A stretch of 64,000 nt of DNA. It comes from Ischnura elegans (Eukaryota; Arthropoda; Insecta; Odonata; Coenagrionidae). How positions within the stretch are numbered: position 1 is the first letter of the stretch; every line of letters begins with the position of its first letter. The position numbers and the translations under genes are program-made. Positions 46,712-58,018 of the stretch are shown here, in pieces. The notes under the pieces are model-generated. The model saw nothing but the letters and a program-made list of their open reading frames with translations. It ran no database searches and was not told the origin of the DNA. The DNA is taken from contig NC_060253.1 of the NCBI RefSeq assembly GCF_921293095.1, positions 77,847,992 to 77,911,991 on the forward strand. Direction: 5' to 3'.

Positions 46712-47880
46712 ATTTTTCTCTGACTTAGACGCTCCAGGGAGGGGCAATGATTTATGGACAAGTACGCAAAAATCGATGTGCACAAAATCTAGAAAGGAAA
46801 CAATAAGTCTTTATCTTAAAATTTTCTGGTTGTATTTCGTTTTTATTCTGTAAAATTATAATTTTTTAACTTTCTGAGTTGAAGTGTGATTAAGGAAGTT
46901 TTGTAAAAAAAATAAGCTCTATTATGAGGCGCACCTCTATCACGAGTTTATATGGTGTACATTTTCCATCTAGGGCTTGCAGGATTGTCCTCCTAACCAC
47001 CCTTCCCCGCCTCCGCCCCTTGGATTCGTTCGTGCTCCAAACAAAAAATCAAATTCCGGGCGGTTGGCAATCCTAGTTGAACCTGATTGGTGACTCCCTG
47101 CGGTTCCACTATGCGACAACAATGGGGATTAGCGTGGTGATTACGAAGGTAAGTAAGTACATAGTTCGGCATTGTCTGTTCTGCCGGAGAGTTGCGCTAA
47201 TCCCCTTGTCCACACGGAAGCTTTGAAGACCGAGGAATAATGACCGGTCACATTAGGGAGCCTTTCCCTCGCATGCATTGGGAAACCCTTCACTCCTCTC
47301 AAGCGACCAATCCTCTTAACGACCTCTTCGGAAACGATGTTAATATGTACCAGTATTGACAACATGATTGTTACCCGGATTGAAACGGAATTATTACAGG
47401 AATTCCCGCTCTATAAAGCGACAGAAATTCTGATTTTTTTAGGCTTTTCTGCATTCTACGGGGTAGCTTCCCCACCATAAAAATGAAATTGATCACGGAC
47501 CAAAATTTTACCGCGATAAAATCATTTCTGTTGACCTAGATATAAACTAGGGGCCGCCTGATTCCCGTCGAGAGCTTCAAAACACTGAAAAATGTGTGAA
47601 AATGCAAAAACTCGTGCAAAAACTCACTAGAAAAAAAATAATTTCGCTTCACCAGAAATTTCTGGTTGTATTGCAATTTTCCTGTCTTAAGGAATATTTT
47701 TAATTAAAAATCCCTATGATATAGTTTTAGGCGGAAAAATTTTGATGGAGTTTATGCTGGCGACGTACGGTTACTATGGGCTTACATATTGAAACTGGTA
47801 TTTTACAGCGATCATAATTCGATTTTCGTGCATGAAATCTGAAGGAGGATGGTAAAAAATAGGGAATAAAAAATTTCGGC
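46712..47880. other. Intergenic stretch, no gene recognised
   Basis: A 74-codon - strand frame at 47141-47365 lies in GC-richer sequence but has no recognisable domain or splice sites. Confidence 0.4.
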
Positions 47881-47889
47881 ATCATAATA

Positions 47890-48190
47890 ACTCCGGCTCG
47901 ATGGGCAACGAATGAGGACCCAAGGTTACCATGTACCGGGGCCTGGACCCAATAATTCCACTTATACGCCCGCGCGCCTGGGGAGCGGATTAGAATGGGG
48001 AGGAAAAAGGATGGAGGCGCCGCCGCGATAGGAGCCCGTCGACGCCTCCGGGGTAGGGATAGGTATGTAATGGCAGGATAGGGAAATACCCACGACTCCA
48101 TGAAAAAAGACAGGGCCCACTATTATCGAAACTATAAATTTCTGTGCCAACGATTTTCGAAGATTTTTCTATAAAATAGAAAAATCCAAA
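47890..48190 (-). repeat. GC-rich dispersed repeat, copy 1
   Basis: Read on the - strand it contains GGAGGCGTCGACGGGCTCCT and ATCGCGGCGGCGCCTC, which recur on the + strand at 63704-63790. A second part (GACCC, CCGGGGCC, GACCCA, AAGCCCGCG-type blocks, 47905-47975) resembles 48500-48590. Several overlapping frames open here because of composition; none is recognisable. Confidence 0.65.
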
Positions 48191-48439
48191 GATCAAATCA
48201 GGGCCGTTCCCAGCTTCCGATGTCGGTTAGGTTGAATCTTCCTAATTTTAGAGTGCTTTTTCACGCACTCACTAGAAGCCTGTCTTTCGCATTCTCCTTC
48301 ACTAACATTGGAAATGTTACACTGGTCCTTTTACACTTGTTTTGTCAATTATTGTCCCGCGTACGCACTTTGCGTACAATCATCGCCGCTGAAGAGGTGG
48401 TGTTAATACTCACCGGCAGCAGAACCATCCATGCTATAC

Positions 48440-48740
48440 AAGCCGGCCAATTTTGAGGGTCGTCAAATCGTTGGATAAATTAATCGTTGGCTCAATAGGC
48501 ACCAATGAGAATCCAAAAATTTGGGGGTTCTTTCAGGGTTACAGCTCCCGGGGCCGGGACCCAGTACTACAACTGATAAGCCCGCGCTCAATGGGCAGTT
48601 CGCATGCAGCATACATGATGATTGGACGGGAGTTACGTTTTACTCCCTTTTCTTCCAAAGGTTCTACAACTTTGATCTTTCGCCGCAGATAAATCCAACA
48701 ATAAGCCACGAATTGAAAAATTAACCACCAAGGCAACGAT
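48440..48740. repeat. Related dispersed repeat, copy 2 (partial)
   Basis: 48500-48590 aligns in the same direction with 47905-47975: CAATGAGAATCC / CGAATGAGGACCC, GGTTACAG / GGTTACCATG, CCGGGGCCGGGACCCA / CCGGGGCCTGGACCCA, AAGCCCGCG / ACGCCCGCG. Frames around it on both strands are unrecognisable. Confidence 0.5.
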
Positions 48741-49585
48741 AGTTCACCGCGCGGATCGACTTTTCCTCAGAAAGACAAGTCTAGTCAGAAATTAAACAAT
48801 GAGCACTCTCTTGTATAATGAAAAGCTACAATTGAGTCATCATGCAATTTTATACGCTATTGCTGCTTAGGCATTTCGAAAACAATGGAAGAATCAAGCT
48901 GGGAAGAGAACGACGAAAAAGATGTCGTGACAGCTTACAGTCAACAGCTGATCATTATCACCAGATGCTGCGGAAATCCTAATCCCTTCTTCCTAATCCG
49001 ATTTTTTAATACCTATTTGGTGTCATTGCTTGTAGGTAAAAAAAATACAAGAAAATTTATTTTGCTGCAACCATGGTCGCTGAAACCTTAAACTAAAGAA
49101 ATTGACTAGAAATGCGGAATGAATTGCGCAGCGGTATGTACTCTTGAAACATTGAACTATGACAGCGCCTTTACTTTTTCATGGTGTTCATTGTAAATAC
49201 TGTGAAATACACCCAGCCACTACATAAAAATCACTCCCACACCTTTTTTTATTTAACCAGTGTGGGCATTTATCCTTAAACTCGCCCAACACAAATAAAG
49301 TTTTTTCCATGGAAGTCAAAATCTACTACGGAGCGACAAAATAGTCTATTTAAAAGTTATACCCGCACGCCATGTGCGATTCAAGGGTTTTTAAATAGGT
49401 AAAAACGTCTAGGTCGTCATAATCACGGCTTATTAACTTTATCTTTAACGCCATACATTAAATATAACATTTTTAATAAGCTTCTTTTGGATATCCAGCT
49501 ACCATGGCAGAATAATTCCAAAACACCCCTCCTACAGGCGGAGGCGGATTCAGCATCAAAATTAGGGAAGGGGGTCATCACCTGG
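48741..49585. other. Intergenic stretch, nothing recognised
   Basis: AT-rich; short frames only. Confidence 0.45.
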
Positions 49586-49593
49586 GTCCGGGG

Positions 49594-49808
49594 CATAGGC
49601 GGATCTAGGGGGGGGGGGGGGCACGGGGGCACGTGCCCCCCCCCCCCCCCCCAGACCCATAAAAATATGCAAGATTTTTAATGCGGTCCCATTATCATTG
49701 CGTTCGTTTTGTACTACGAGGTATCCTTGTGCCTCCACCAGAACTAAATCCTGGATACGGCCTTGCTTGTGCCCCCCCCCCCAGAAAGAAATCCTGGATC
49801 CGTCCCTG
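49594..49808. mobile_element. hAT MITE, subfamily 2 (copy 2)
   Basis: The ends CATAGGCGGATCTAGG and CCTGGATCCGTCCCTG pair. A perfect 8-bp target duplication, GTCCGGGG, lies at 49586-49593 and 49809-49816. A very long G-run, then GGCACGTGCC, then a long C-run could form a large stem. Orientation matches the copies at 46139 and 56389. Confidence 0.95.
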
Positions 49809-50400
49809 GTCCGGGGAGTATGGAATACCCCCCGAGAGAGAGGGGCGTTTATACAGTAGGGTTGTACTGCGCATTCATCACTTAACGATAAATAAAACTC
49901 ACACTTCTCTCATTCTTGGGACTTGCAGCCTTGAATTTGCATACACACCCCTTTTACTCCTTCACAAGGATACAAAAACTATAAAACTAATAAAAACTTT
50001 ACAAAATTTTGGATGGGTCATGACCTCTGTGATCACCCTAAATCCGGACCTGCCTACGGGATCGTTTATTGTCAAAATAAGAAATCCTTTTTCAGGAGAG
50101 GCATATTTGAGCAATGCGAGCAAGAGTAATAAATATCTTTTTCATGGGCGTGCAATCATTGAGTGAGTCACGATTTAGGAAACCTCAAAGTAGAGGCTCT
50201 GGATATCATGGCCACACACGCCCCTTAGTATGCCTAAGATTCTTACAGGGGCGCCACAATGGAGTGGTGCAAAGGTGGCGCATCCTCCCTCGGCGAGATA
50301 GTGGGGCAGGAAGGGGCTAGCTCCTCCCTCAGAAATCGAAGGTCGTGGCTCACATTTGTATGGACACTGGCCTATCAGCAAAATTATTTACGCATCCATC

Positions 50401-50674
50401 CAGGGGCGGATTCAGGATTTATTTCTGGGGGGCATAAGGGTCTGAATGGCAAGCGGCCTTCTTGTACTTGAGATTTTAAAAAAATATTCAACAATTACTG
50501 TACGAAATATTCTCTCTCGTTTAATGAGAAAGTTATCCATTCCTATGAAATTAAATGATTGAGGCTCCGTAATTATACAAAACAAAATCAACGTAATGAT
50601 AACCGAACAAGAAATTTTGTCTATTTTTTTAGCGTTAGGAGGGGGGACGTGTCCCGCCCCAAAATCTGCCTATG
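50401..50674. mobile_element. hAT MITE, subfamily 3
   Basis: The left end CAGGGGCGGATTCAGG pairs loosely with the right end AAATCTGCCTATG. A perfect 8-bp target duplication, CATCCATC, lies at 50393-50400 and 50675-50682. The interior is AT-rich with a G-run near each end. Confidence 0.85.
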
Positions 50675-50741
50675 CATCCATCCCTATAGTGACAACGGTG
50701 CACAATATTTTGTGTGGATAACATCCCCCCCACACCCGCAG

Positions 50742-51039
50742 TTCGAGGGGTAGTCGCGCCCCTTTTCAGCGGCAACTTTATCAGAAAAAAATGTAATAGT
50801 TAGCAATTGAATTGAGTTTAAACCACCAATATTTATTAGAAACAACGAAATTAATTCATTGAAATAAATATCTACCTATGGAGTACAATGTAACATACTC
50901 CATAGGTAGATATTTATTTCAATGAATTAATTTAGTTGTTTCTAATAAATTTTGGTGGTTTAAACTCAATTCAATTGCTAACTATTACATTTTTTTCTGA
51001 TAAAGTAGCCGCTGAAAAGGGGCGCGACTACCCCTCGAA
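50742..51039. mobile_element. Long near-perfect hairpin, 144-bp arms
   Basis: The left arm 50742-50885 and right arm 50896-51039 are complementary with three mismatches over 144 bp, around a 10-base loop. The outermost bases are TTCGAGGGG / CCCCTCGAA. No direct duplication was visible in the flanks. Confidence 0.92.
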
Positions 51040-51130
51040 TTGCTACATATCTTCGATTATACACGTGAATAGAACAACCCGGGCAATGAATTAAACGTGA
51101 TCCATTTTCCTCTTTTGAAATCAAGTGTAA

Positions 51131-51424
51131 CGCCCCTTGCTCATTACACGTTTTCGCCCGTGCGGGAAAAAAATCGTGCACGACTGAAACCCTTTAGTGT
51201 GAAAGTCTGCATTTGGTTACGAGGATCACTAAGTAAGCAGAAAGACGGGAAAGGTAGCCGCGTTGCTCGAGTGGCACAGGACGGCTACAATGCGGCTAAA
51301 AATCGTGCCCGTGTTTTAAACGTACAATGTGGAAAGTCTCATAAACTTCTTCAGTGGACTAATAAAAAGAGGACCGTGCAGTTTTTTTCCCGCACGGGCA
51401 ACAACGTGTAATGTGAACGGAGCT
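51131..51424. mobile_element. Harbinger-like MITE with TAA duplication
   Basis: About 50-bp terminal inverted repeats: CATTACACGTTTTCGCCCGT at the left pairs with ACGGGCAACAACGTGTAATG at the right, followed inward by GCGGGAAAAAAA / TTTTTTTCCCGC. TAA flanks both ends (51128-51130, 51425-51427), which fits the TWA preference of PIF/Harbinger elements. The family assignment is inferred from this 3-bp duplication only. Confidence 0.7.
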
Positions 51425-51430
51425 TAACAA

Positions 51431-51973
51431 TTGGCAGGGCGATTGTTGAGGCAGAATACATTGTTGGCAAGTGAAAAAAACATGGGAGTTGAAACAGAGC
51501 CGGAATTGGTGTCTAAAAGAAAACCTTACAAACTTACAAACGTTCATGATAGGAGCGGCTGGGGAATCATCGAACGGATACGAACGATAATGTTGCCACA
51601 ATTTCCTGGTAGTTGGCTAGAGTTGAAGCTCTTATGGTCGACGAAATAAAACACAGTTCTAAGATATTTCTTTGCCGCGTGACGTGTTCAGTTATGTTCT
51701 CTCTTATAGACCGTGCACTCGCTGTCCTGTCGACGTGTTTCTCGGCACTTTTACGCTTATCCCCAGTGCAGATAAATTTGACTCACGTTTCGACCGCAAG
51801 GGCTGTCTTGTGTGGTTTGTTTCGGAAATTCGAGAGGAAAACCTTTGGAAGGTTCCTTGAACTCGTGCCCAGAGGAATTACTGCGGGTCGAGTTTTTGCT
51901 GTGCGTAGTTGGAAACAATCGACCAAAGAGGGCCGAGCTGTGGCTGAACAAAGTGAAGAAAAATCGCTTCATG
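51431..51973 (+). other. Candidate unrecognised exon or gene start
   Basis: The sequence just after the MITE is GC-richer than its surroundings. One frame is open from 51431 to 51649 and another from 51613 to 52011. A donor-like ATGTAAGTAA occurs at 51972, and an initiator-like TTCAGTT is at about 51688. The translations are not recognisable. It may be the first exon of an unknown gene, a transposon remnant or chance. Confidence 0.2.
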
Positions 51974-52117
51974 TAAGTAATATCTTGTTCACCGCATTTC
52001 CTGCTCATTAAGTGCATGACCCTTATTTTATACTTTTCAATAACATCTATCTTTTTTGCTTTTTCTATTGCCTTCCAAATGTCTCTCTGACACCGAGAAA
52101 ATTCGTCGGTATCTCGT

Positions 52118-52386
52118 CAGGGATGCCGACTTACAAAAAATATTGGGGGTGGGGGGGGCTGCAAACCGGGGGTCTTACCCCGGGAAATTTTATAAGTAGT
52201 GAGTTTTTAGTTTTTTAAGCATTTTAGAAGAGTCATATGATCATCATTAGAACCCTGATAACTCGAATCTCGATATCTGGACACTCCGGGGAAAATCGAC
52301 AAGCCTGACACATTTTTTCCTCACACCCATAACGAATTTTTGAGGGGGCTCGGGCCCCCTCAGGCCTCATGGAGTCGGCGCCACTG
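52118..52386. mobile_element. hAT MITE, subfamily 1, reverse orientation
   Basis: The ends CAGGGATGCCGACTT and AGTCGGCGCCACTG pair. A perfect 8-bp target duplication, TATCTCGT, lies at 52110-52117 and 52387-52394. GAGGGGGCTCGGGCCCCCTC near the right end matches the left end of the 43509 element in reverse. Confidence 0.93.
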
Positions 52387-52657
52387 TATCTCGTTACAAT
52401 TCTTAAGTTAAAAAAAAGGCTGAGTAAATGTCAAGTATTGGAATGAAAGGTAGTTTCACTTTTCCACAATAATTTAATGCGAACGAAGCGTTTCGGCTCA
52501 CAGCATGCACGTCATAGGCATGAGCAAGTAATTGTGAACAATTGCCACTACCTTTCATTTCAATATGTCGAACTTTCACAACATCACGACTGTATCGGTT
52601 GATTTTATATGTCAAGTCACCGCCAATCAAAAAGAGCCACGAGCTCTTCCAGCTCTA

Positions 52658-52800
52658 TGACGCTGATAACTCTGCGTGCTCGATAACTCGAGCATGCGTG
52701 GCTGATTCAAGACTCGTTTTTGTGCTTGTACATTTTATTGATATGTAGGGAGAATGTCAAGTGCTCTGGGAATTGTAATACAAATCAAAGAGTTGTATTT
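52658..52800 (+). repeat. Dispersed direct repeat, copy 1
   Basis: Recurs at 55454-55595 in the same orientation at roughly 85% identity. Shared blocks: TGACGCTGAT, TTCAAGACTCGTTTTTGTGC, ATGTCAAGTGC and CAAATCAAAGAGTTGTATT. No terminal inverted repeats were recognised. Confidence 0.8.
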
Positions 52801-53834
52801 ACGGAGGGCTTCATTTGTAAGTAGTACACGTAAGACTAAGGGTCGTAGGTATTTTAAGACTCCCAACAAGCAAACCGATACTCTCCCTACTTTTAAGAGT
52901 ATGCCCCTATATCCCGCTCACCACGACCCTGCCTAGCGGCTTATCCCCAAAAAAAGAAATCGCATGTGCGAGTGATTTAAGTATTCACTAAGGGTAATTC
53001 GGTTTAATTACCTTAAGATTTTCCATTTGCGAGCTTAACAGTTTTTTCTACGTTCATACAGTTCCTCGAGTGAAATGGACTGTGAAAAAATCCAACGATA
53101 GGGATTAGATTTTTGCAGTTCATCAGCTAAGGAAGTTGAAGTACCTGTCTTGCGAAACGGTAAATTTGGTGACAACTCAGACAATCAGTGTTTAAATTTC
53201 GCTCTTCTTTATACTCGCCCGCTTGTTTTACTCGTTTCCTATCCTTATCTGTTCTTCTAAACCCCCTCCTTACATTGCTTATCTGGTCACTTCACAAAAC
53301 TTGACATAAGAACCAGTTTTGAAATCTACCACCGGCTGAAGACAATACCAAGGAGGCTCGGGCTCAGGGCCACCCTCCAAGCATGAGCCATCCGCCACTG
53401 TAGAGGTAAAACTGTTTAAGTCGGAAAAACAGAAAAATATCATCAAGTATGAGAGGATTCAATGTTAAGCTGGCTTGTTTTTTGGTTAGCATGCATTCGT
53501 CAACATTGATGTTAATAAATGATCAACGCTGTTGACAAAAAACACATTATCCGTTGGCGTTGTTTATGTAGCTCTGAACGCAACCTCCCCTTATCCCACC
53601 ACAATGGGCCCGGGCCCGCCCACATCGTAAATCCGGCCCTGGAATCTGTTTGTTTTTTTCAAAGCCAAGAAGTAGTAGCTTAATGCAGTTATTTTTTTAA
53701 TAACAAAAACATATCATATTCATTGCAAAAAATAGCCCTGGTAAAATACACCGAAACGTTGGCCAAATATTTTGCATTTAATTCTTAAAGACCTCCAGTC
53801 CAAGTCACTAATCAACGTTATTTTTCTTAACATA
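52801..53834. other. Intergenic stretch with two solo hAT-like ends
   Basis: ATCCGCCACTG ending at 53400 and ATCCGGCCCTG ending at 53641 look like right-hand hAT terminal repeats, but I found no matching left ends or target duplications. No gene was recognised. Confidence 0.4.
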
Positions 53835-53842
53835 ATCAGCAG

Positions 53843-54144
53843 CAGGGGCCCAGCTAGGAGTTAAGGTTAGGGGGGGTTTTAGGCGCAAATAATACTGGGG
53901 GTGTGGTATACCCGCCAGGGTAAGCGGGAGGTGCGGGGGCCCTCCGCTGGAAAAAAAATTTAAGATAAATGGTTCAAAATGTTGAGTTTTACGGCCTTCT
54001 GAGGAATATTTTGTTAATCCTTACACTATTCTATTAGCAATATTAATCCAATTAAGTAAAATAGATTTAACTTAAAAATTTCTCTAAGCTCTAGGGGGGG
54101 AGGGTTCATCCCCCAAAACTCCCCCCCCCCTCGCTGCACCACTG
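53843..54144. mobile_element. hAT MITE, subfamily 4 (copy 1)
   Basis: It starts CAGGGGCCCAGCTAGG and ends CTCGCTGCACCACTG. A perfect 8-bp target duplication, ATCAGCAG, lies at 53835-53842 and 54145-54152. Landmarks shared with 54793: AGTTTTACGG, TCCTTACACTATTCTATTAG and ATCCAATTAAGTAAAAT. G-runs near the left end and a C-run at the right. Confidence 0.93.
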
Positions 54145-54792
54145 ATCAGCAGAATAAATGAAAGAGAAAGGCAGTGAGTCACCGACCATGTGCGAACTTA
54201 GACCATTCGAACTAAGCAAGAAAAATGAAGTATTATGCCCTTAAGAAACCTACTTCTCTTTCACGCAATTAGACGTTTATTTTAGAAGAGGAGCGGGGAG
54301 ACTTTAATGACAGAGAAAAGCAAATATGATTAGAGGCGGTTTTGTTTACAAGACTCCCTTTATTCGGGAACCGTAACCCGCGATTTCCTCTCCCAATTCC
54401 TATCTATCTTTCGGCGATTATCACGATCCATGAACCAAACTAAATTTTTTGGACCAACAGCTAAGACTCCCAAGCCTTCCAAATACTTGAGCGTAATGTG
54501 ATGCATGGACATTTAGGTAAAAAGTTGTTTTCTGTTGCTTTGCTGGAAATATATAATACATGACAAACCATGTACACACAATAAATATTCAACTAAAATA
54601 ATTTGGGGTATTCTCAGTCTGTAAGAGCCTCGCCACTGCTACAGATAAGTATACATGCAGGAATGTATGCATTATCATCGCGATTCAAACACGACATTGA
54701 AAGGCCATTCGAAAAATGAGACTGATATACTTGCGTCTATCCTGGGAGGGACGTGGGGGACGCGTCCCCCTAGTATTTGATATGCATGATAT
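54145..54792. other. Intergenic stretch between two related MITEs
   Basis: AT-rich, nothing recognised. Confidence 0.45.
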
Positions 54793-55072
54793 CTGGGACG
54801 CAGCTAGGAATTAAGATTGGGGGGGGGGGTTAGGTGCAACTAATACCGGGGTGTGTGGGAGTATAGAATACTCAAGAGGATAAAGTGCGGAATTTTAAGA
54901 TAAATAGTTCAAAGTGGTGAGTTTTACGGGTTTCTGAGAGATATTTTATTAGTCCTTACACTATTCTATTAGTAATATCAATCCAATTAAGTAAAATGGA
55001 TTAAACTAAAATTTTTTATGAGTTCTGGGGGGGGGGGATTATCCCCCAAAACCCTCCTTCGCAGTGCCACTG
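54793..55072. mobile_element. hAT MITE, subfamily 4 (copy 2, diverged)
   Basis: It aligns end to end with 53843-54144 in the same orientation (starts CTGGGACGCAGCTAGG, ends TTCGCAGTGCCACTG). The flanking 8 bp do not match, so the target duplication has decayed. Confidence 0.85.
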
Positions 55073-55453
55073 AACATGCCCCCTAGAGATTTTAATGAGG
55101 TAATTATGAATTAGCATTTTTTCTCCTGGTGGGCTATAAAATTGGATAGACTTTGGGTATAAAATGTGGTAAAAAATGCATTAAAATCACCATTTCCATG
55201 ATTTTTTAAATATCCGGGGGGGTGGAACCCCCGTCCCATTGGGAGCTATTTCATACCCCCAGACCTCACGGATGCCATTCCTCCACAAAGTTTTCCTACA
55301 ATCGACGCCAAAGTACAGATACACTCTGATTTCTCAACAGGCGACAATCTTAGGTGATTGACCGCGTTCGTGATTTCTATGGCAACCGGAAGCGCTAATG
55401 AGCCACCTATGTCGAAAGCGAGTTTTATACATCTGGCCAGAATTTTTAATGAG
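55073..55453. other. Intergenic stretch, no gene recognised
   Basis: A 128-codon - strand frame (55246-55632) overlaps the dispersed repeat at 55454 and has no recognisable domain, so I treat it as chance. Confidence 0.4.
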
Positions 55454-55595
55454 TGACGCTGATTACACTGCGTGTTCGATAACCAGAGCATGCTTGGCCA
55501 ATTCAAGACTCGTTTTTGTGCGAGTACATTTAAGTGATATGTGGAGGGAATGTCAAGTGCACTGGGAATTGAAATACAAATCAAAGAGTTGTATT
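55454..55595 (+). repeat. Dispersed direct repeat, copy 2
   Basis: Second copy of 52658-52800, same orientation. Confidence 0.8.
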
Positions 55596-56388
55596 CACTA
55601 ATTCGCCGACACGAGTTAACAATGACAAGCACCCAGCGTGAGCATTCTATGGGAGCAATGTGTACTGAGGCGGAACGGAAAAATCGATTTTTTTTTCAAA
55701 TCCATCTGGCCCAGTGAAAAAAAGTTGTGGGACTGATCGAAAATAAGGCCTGAAAATTTTGAGACATCAAGGTGAAACCCTGATCCTCACTCAAATGCTG
55801 TTTATAGGGGGGGGGGAGGGTAAACTATCGGAAAATGTAATTTTTATGATCACTCCCTATAGATTTTGCCGAATTACTGCCCTTTGAGAGCAAATATTTC
55901 GAGCATTTTGACGTATCTGCCACCGTTAAGCCACACAATGCAAAATTTGAGTGCGCAACCGATAAGAAAATATTCCAACGCCCTCGCAGCGTCGCGAAGA
56001 GAAGAGCAGGAGGCCGCTCCCGTCCCCTCCCCGCTAGCCTCACCCCCTCCCACGCCCCGAATGCAGCAAAATTAATCTCGCGTGTGCTGCTAGGAGGGCG
56101 CTCATCTTTGATAATATAAATCGACAGATGTTAGAAGGTAAAAAAGAATGAGTAGTGCGGCAACTTGTCCCTTTTTTGGCGTCTCGACGGCGTTAAACAA
56201 ATCGACGTTTCCAATTTTTAGAGTAGCGATGAATATTTTTGTATACAACTCGCGATATTTTTAGATCCGAAAACGTAGGCAAGGAGCTTACGATCTATAA
56301 AGAGGCCTCTCGAGTGGCTAGAAAGGTGTACGAACTTTTCACTCTATAAAATTCCTGCTCTATTGTTTAAATATTTTATATCGATGGC
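55596..56388. other. Intergenic stretch, no gene recognised
   Basis: A GC-richer patch at 55970-56070 opens short frames on both strands. No splice sites or domains. Confidence 0.4.
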
Positions 56389-56603
56389 CATATGCGGATA
56401 TAGGGGGGGGGTAGGAGGCACGGGGCACGTGCCCCCCCCCCACCCAGACTCTTAAAATATATGCAAGATTTTTAATACGGTCCCATTATCATTGCGCTTG
56501 TTTTGTATTACGAGGTATCCTTGTGCTCCCCCAGAACAAAATTCTGGATACAGCCTTGCTTGTGCCCCCCCCCCCCCAGAAAGAAATCCTGGATCCGACG
56601 CTG
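56389..56603. mobile_element. hAT MITE, subfamily 2 (copy 3)
   Basis: It starts CATATGCGGATATAGG and ends CCTGGATCCGACGCTG. The flanks TCGATGGC (56381-56388) and TTGATGGC (56604-56611) match at 7 of 8 positions. Same internal order of landmarks as the copies at 46139 and 49594, including GGGGCACGTGCCCC. Confidence 0.92.
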
Positions 56604-56611
56604 TTGATGGC

Positions 56612-58018
56612 TAAGTTCTAGCAACACGTATCTCAAATTCGGCCGGTTTGAGAAAGGTATCTTAAGCAAAGTGCAATAACTTTAGAAAATAAAATACAAG
56701 CAAAATAAACTCTTTTTATGCAAATGAATGCTTCTTTTTCAGTTTTATGAAATTTTGGTTTTTAATTTCAGTCTGCAATCAAAAATCTTATTCGATTTTT
56801 CGCTCTCCTGAAAATTTGGTATTTTTTCTGTTTTTTTTCAAAGACCATATTTTCTACAAGCAGGAAACTTGAACTTTATTGAACTTGTTTCCTGTGACTG
56901 AACATTTTCAAATTATCCCGGCTGAAATGGAATTTTTGCATGAAAAGGTAAAAAATACAATATCTTTGTTAAGTTTACGTCATTAGCTTTTAAACAATAA
57001 CATTATCTGTTGGCCATTCTTCACTGATAAAACCTATTTATAAATATAAAACGACGTTAATTGAAACCTTTTTGAATTGAAAAATATCAATTTTGGAGCA
57101 TTCGGTATTTCACACGCATGGTCGTATTTCATAAAAACTATATGCATTATCTAATCTTTATGTCAATGAAAGATGATGAAGTGAATTGATACAAAGTATC
57201 TGTTAGTCGATATCAAATTTGATCTCAACTGTTTAGCTACAGTACGTGATTCTCGAGTATCTACGTGCTAACTATCGAGCAACTGATGACGGTGGGGATT
57301 TGGTGATAAGCATGACCTTCGATACTGTAAAAACTAGGTCGTGTTTCAGATTTACACTCCCTTCGCAGTAGTGGTCCGTGATATGCGGCATCTGCTAATT
57401 CCTGTTCGGTATCTGAATATTTGAACTCATATTTCGAAAAGTGAAGGGGTTGATTTTAAGTTGCAGATTAGCTTATAAATTACAGAAAGAATACATTGCC
57501 TCCATCATGTCCATCTAGTCCATTCGACGCATTGCGTTGAGTATTCTGATGAATTTCACCCGTTCATATGCAGCCGCTGAACTTACTCGCCCGGAGACTT
57601 TAATGAGCAGTTGAGAAGGCACTCCTTTCAAAGGGAATGTTATCACTCTAGAAATTCCGTTTTTTTTTTGACAGCCGAGTTTCTCATAAAACTCTTGAAA
57701 GTAACGTATGGACCTGCGAAAACTTACGGCAAACCTCTTTGCATAGATTTGGAGACGAGGAATGCATATATTTTCCGCAAACCAGTCCTTACGGATGAAC
57801 ATTTTTAGGTACTAATTTATTTAGTATGCTACCTTTTATTATTCATCAATCCTTACAGAGTAGTTTCTTATTGGAGGCAAAGAAGGCTATTATTTTTCGT
57901 GGCAACAATATGCATATTCATTGGCCATGTTTATCAGCTTCCGGCTTAAAGATACCAGAAAAAATTTCGCGTCGGCAGAAATTTACTTCTTGCCCGCCTC
58001 GATGGGCGTCTTAGGTGG
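56612..58018. other. Intergenic stretch, no gene recognised
   Basis: AT-rich. A 95-codon - strand frame at 57515-57802 is not recognisable and has a shadow frame on the + strand. Confidence 0.4.

Noticed and set aside
46441..46785. 114-codon - strand frame
   Set aside because: It lies across the perfect 96-bp palindrome, so the frame is an artefact of the inverted repeat.
49681..50166. 161-codon + frame
   Set aside because: It begins inside a hAT MITE and shows no domain.
55246..55632. 128-codon - strand frame
   Set aside because: It overlaps a dispersed repeat shared with 52658-52800, where the frame is not conserved.
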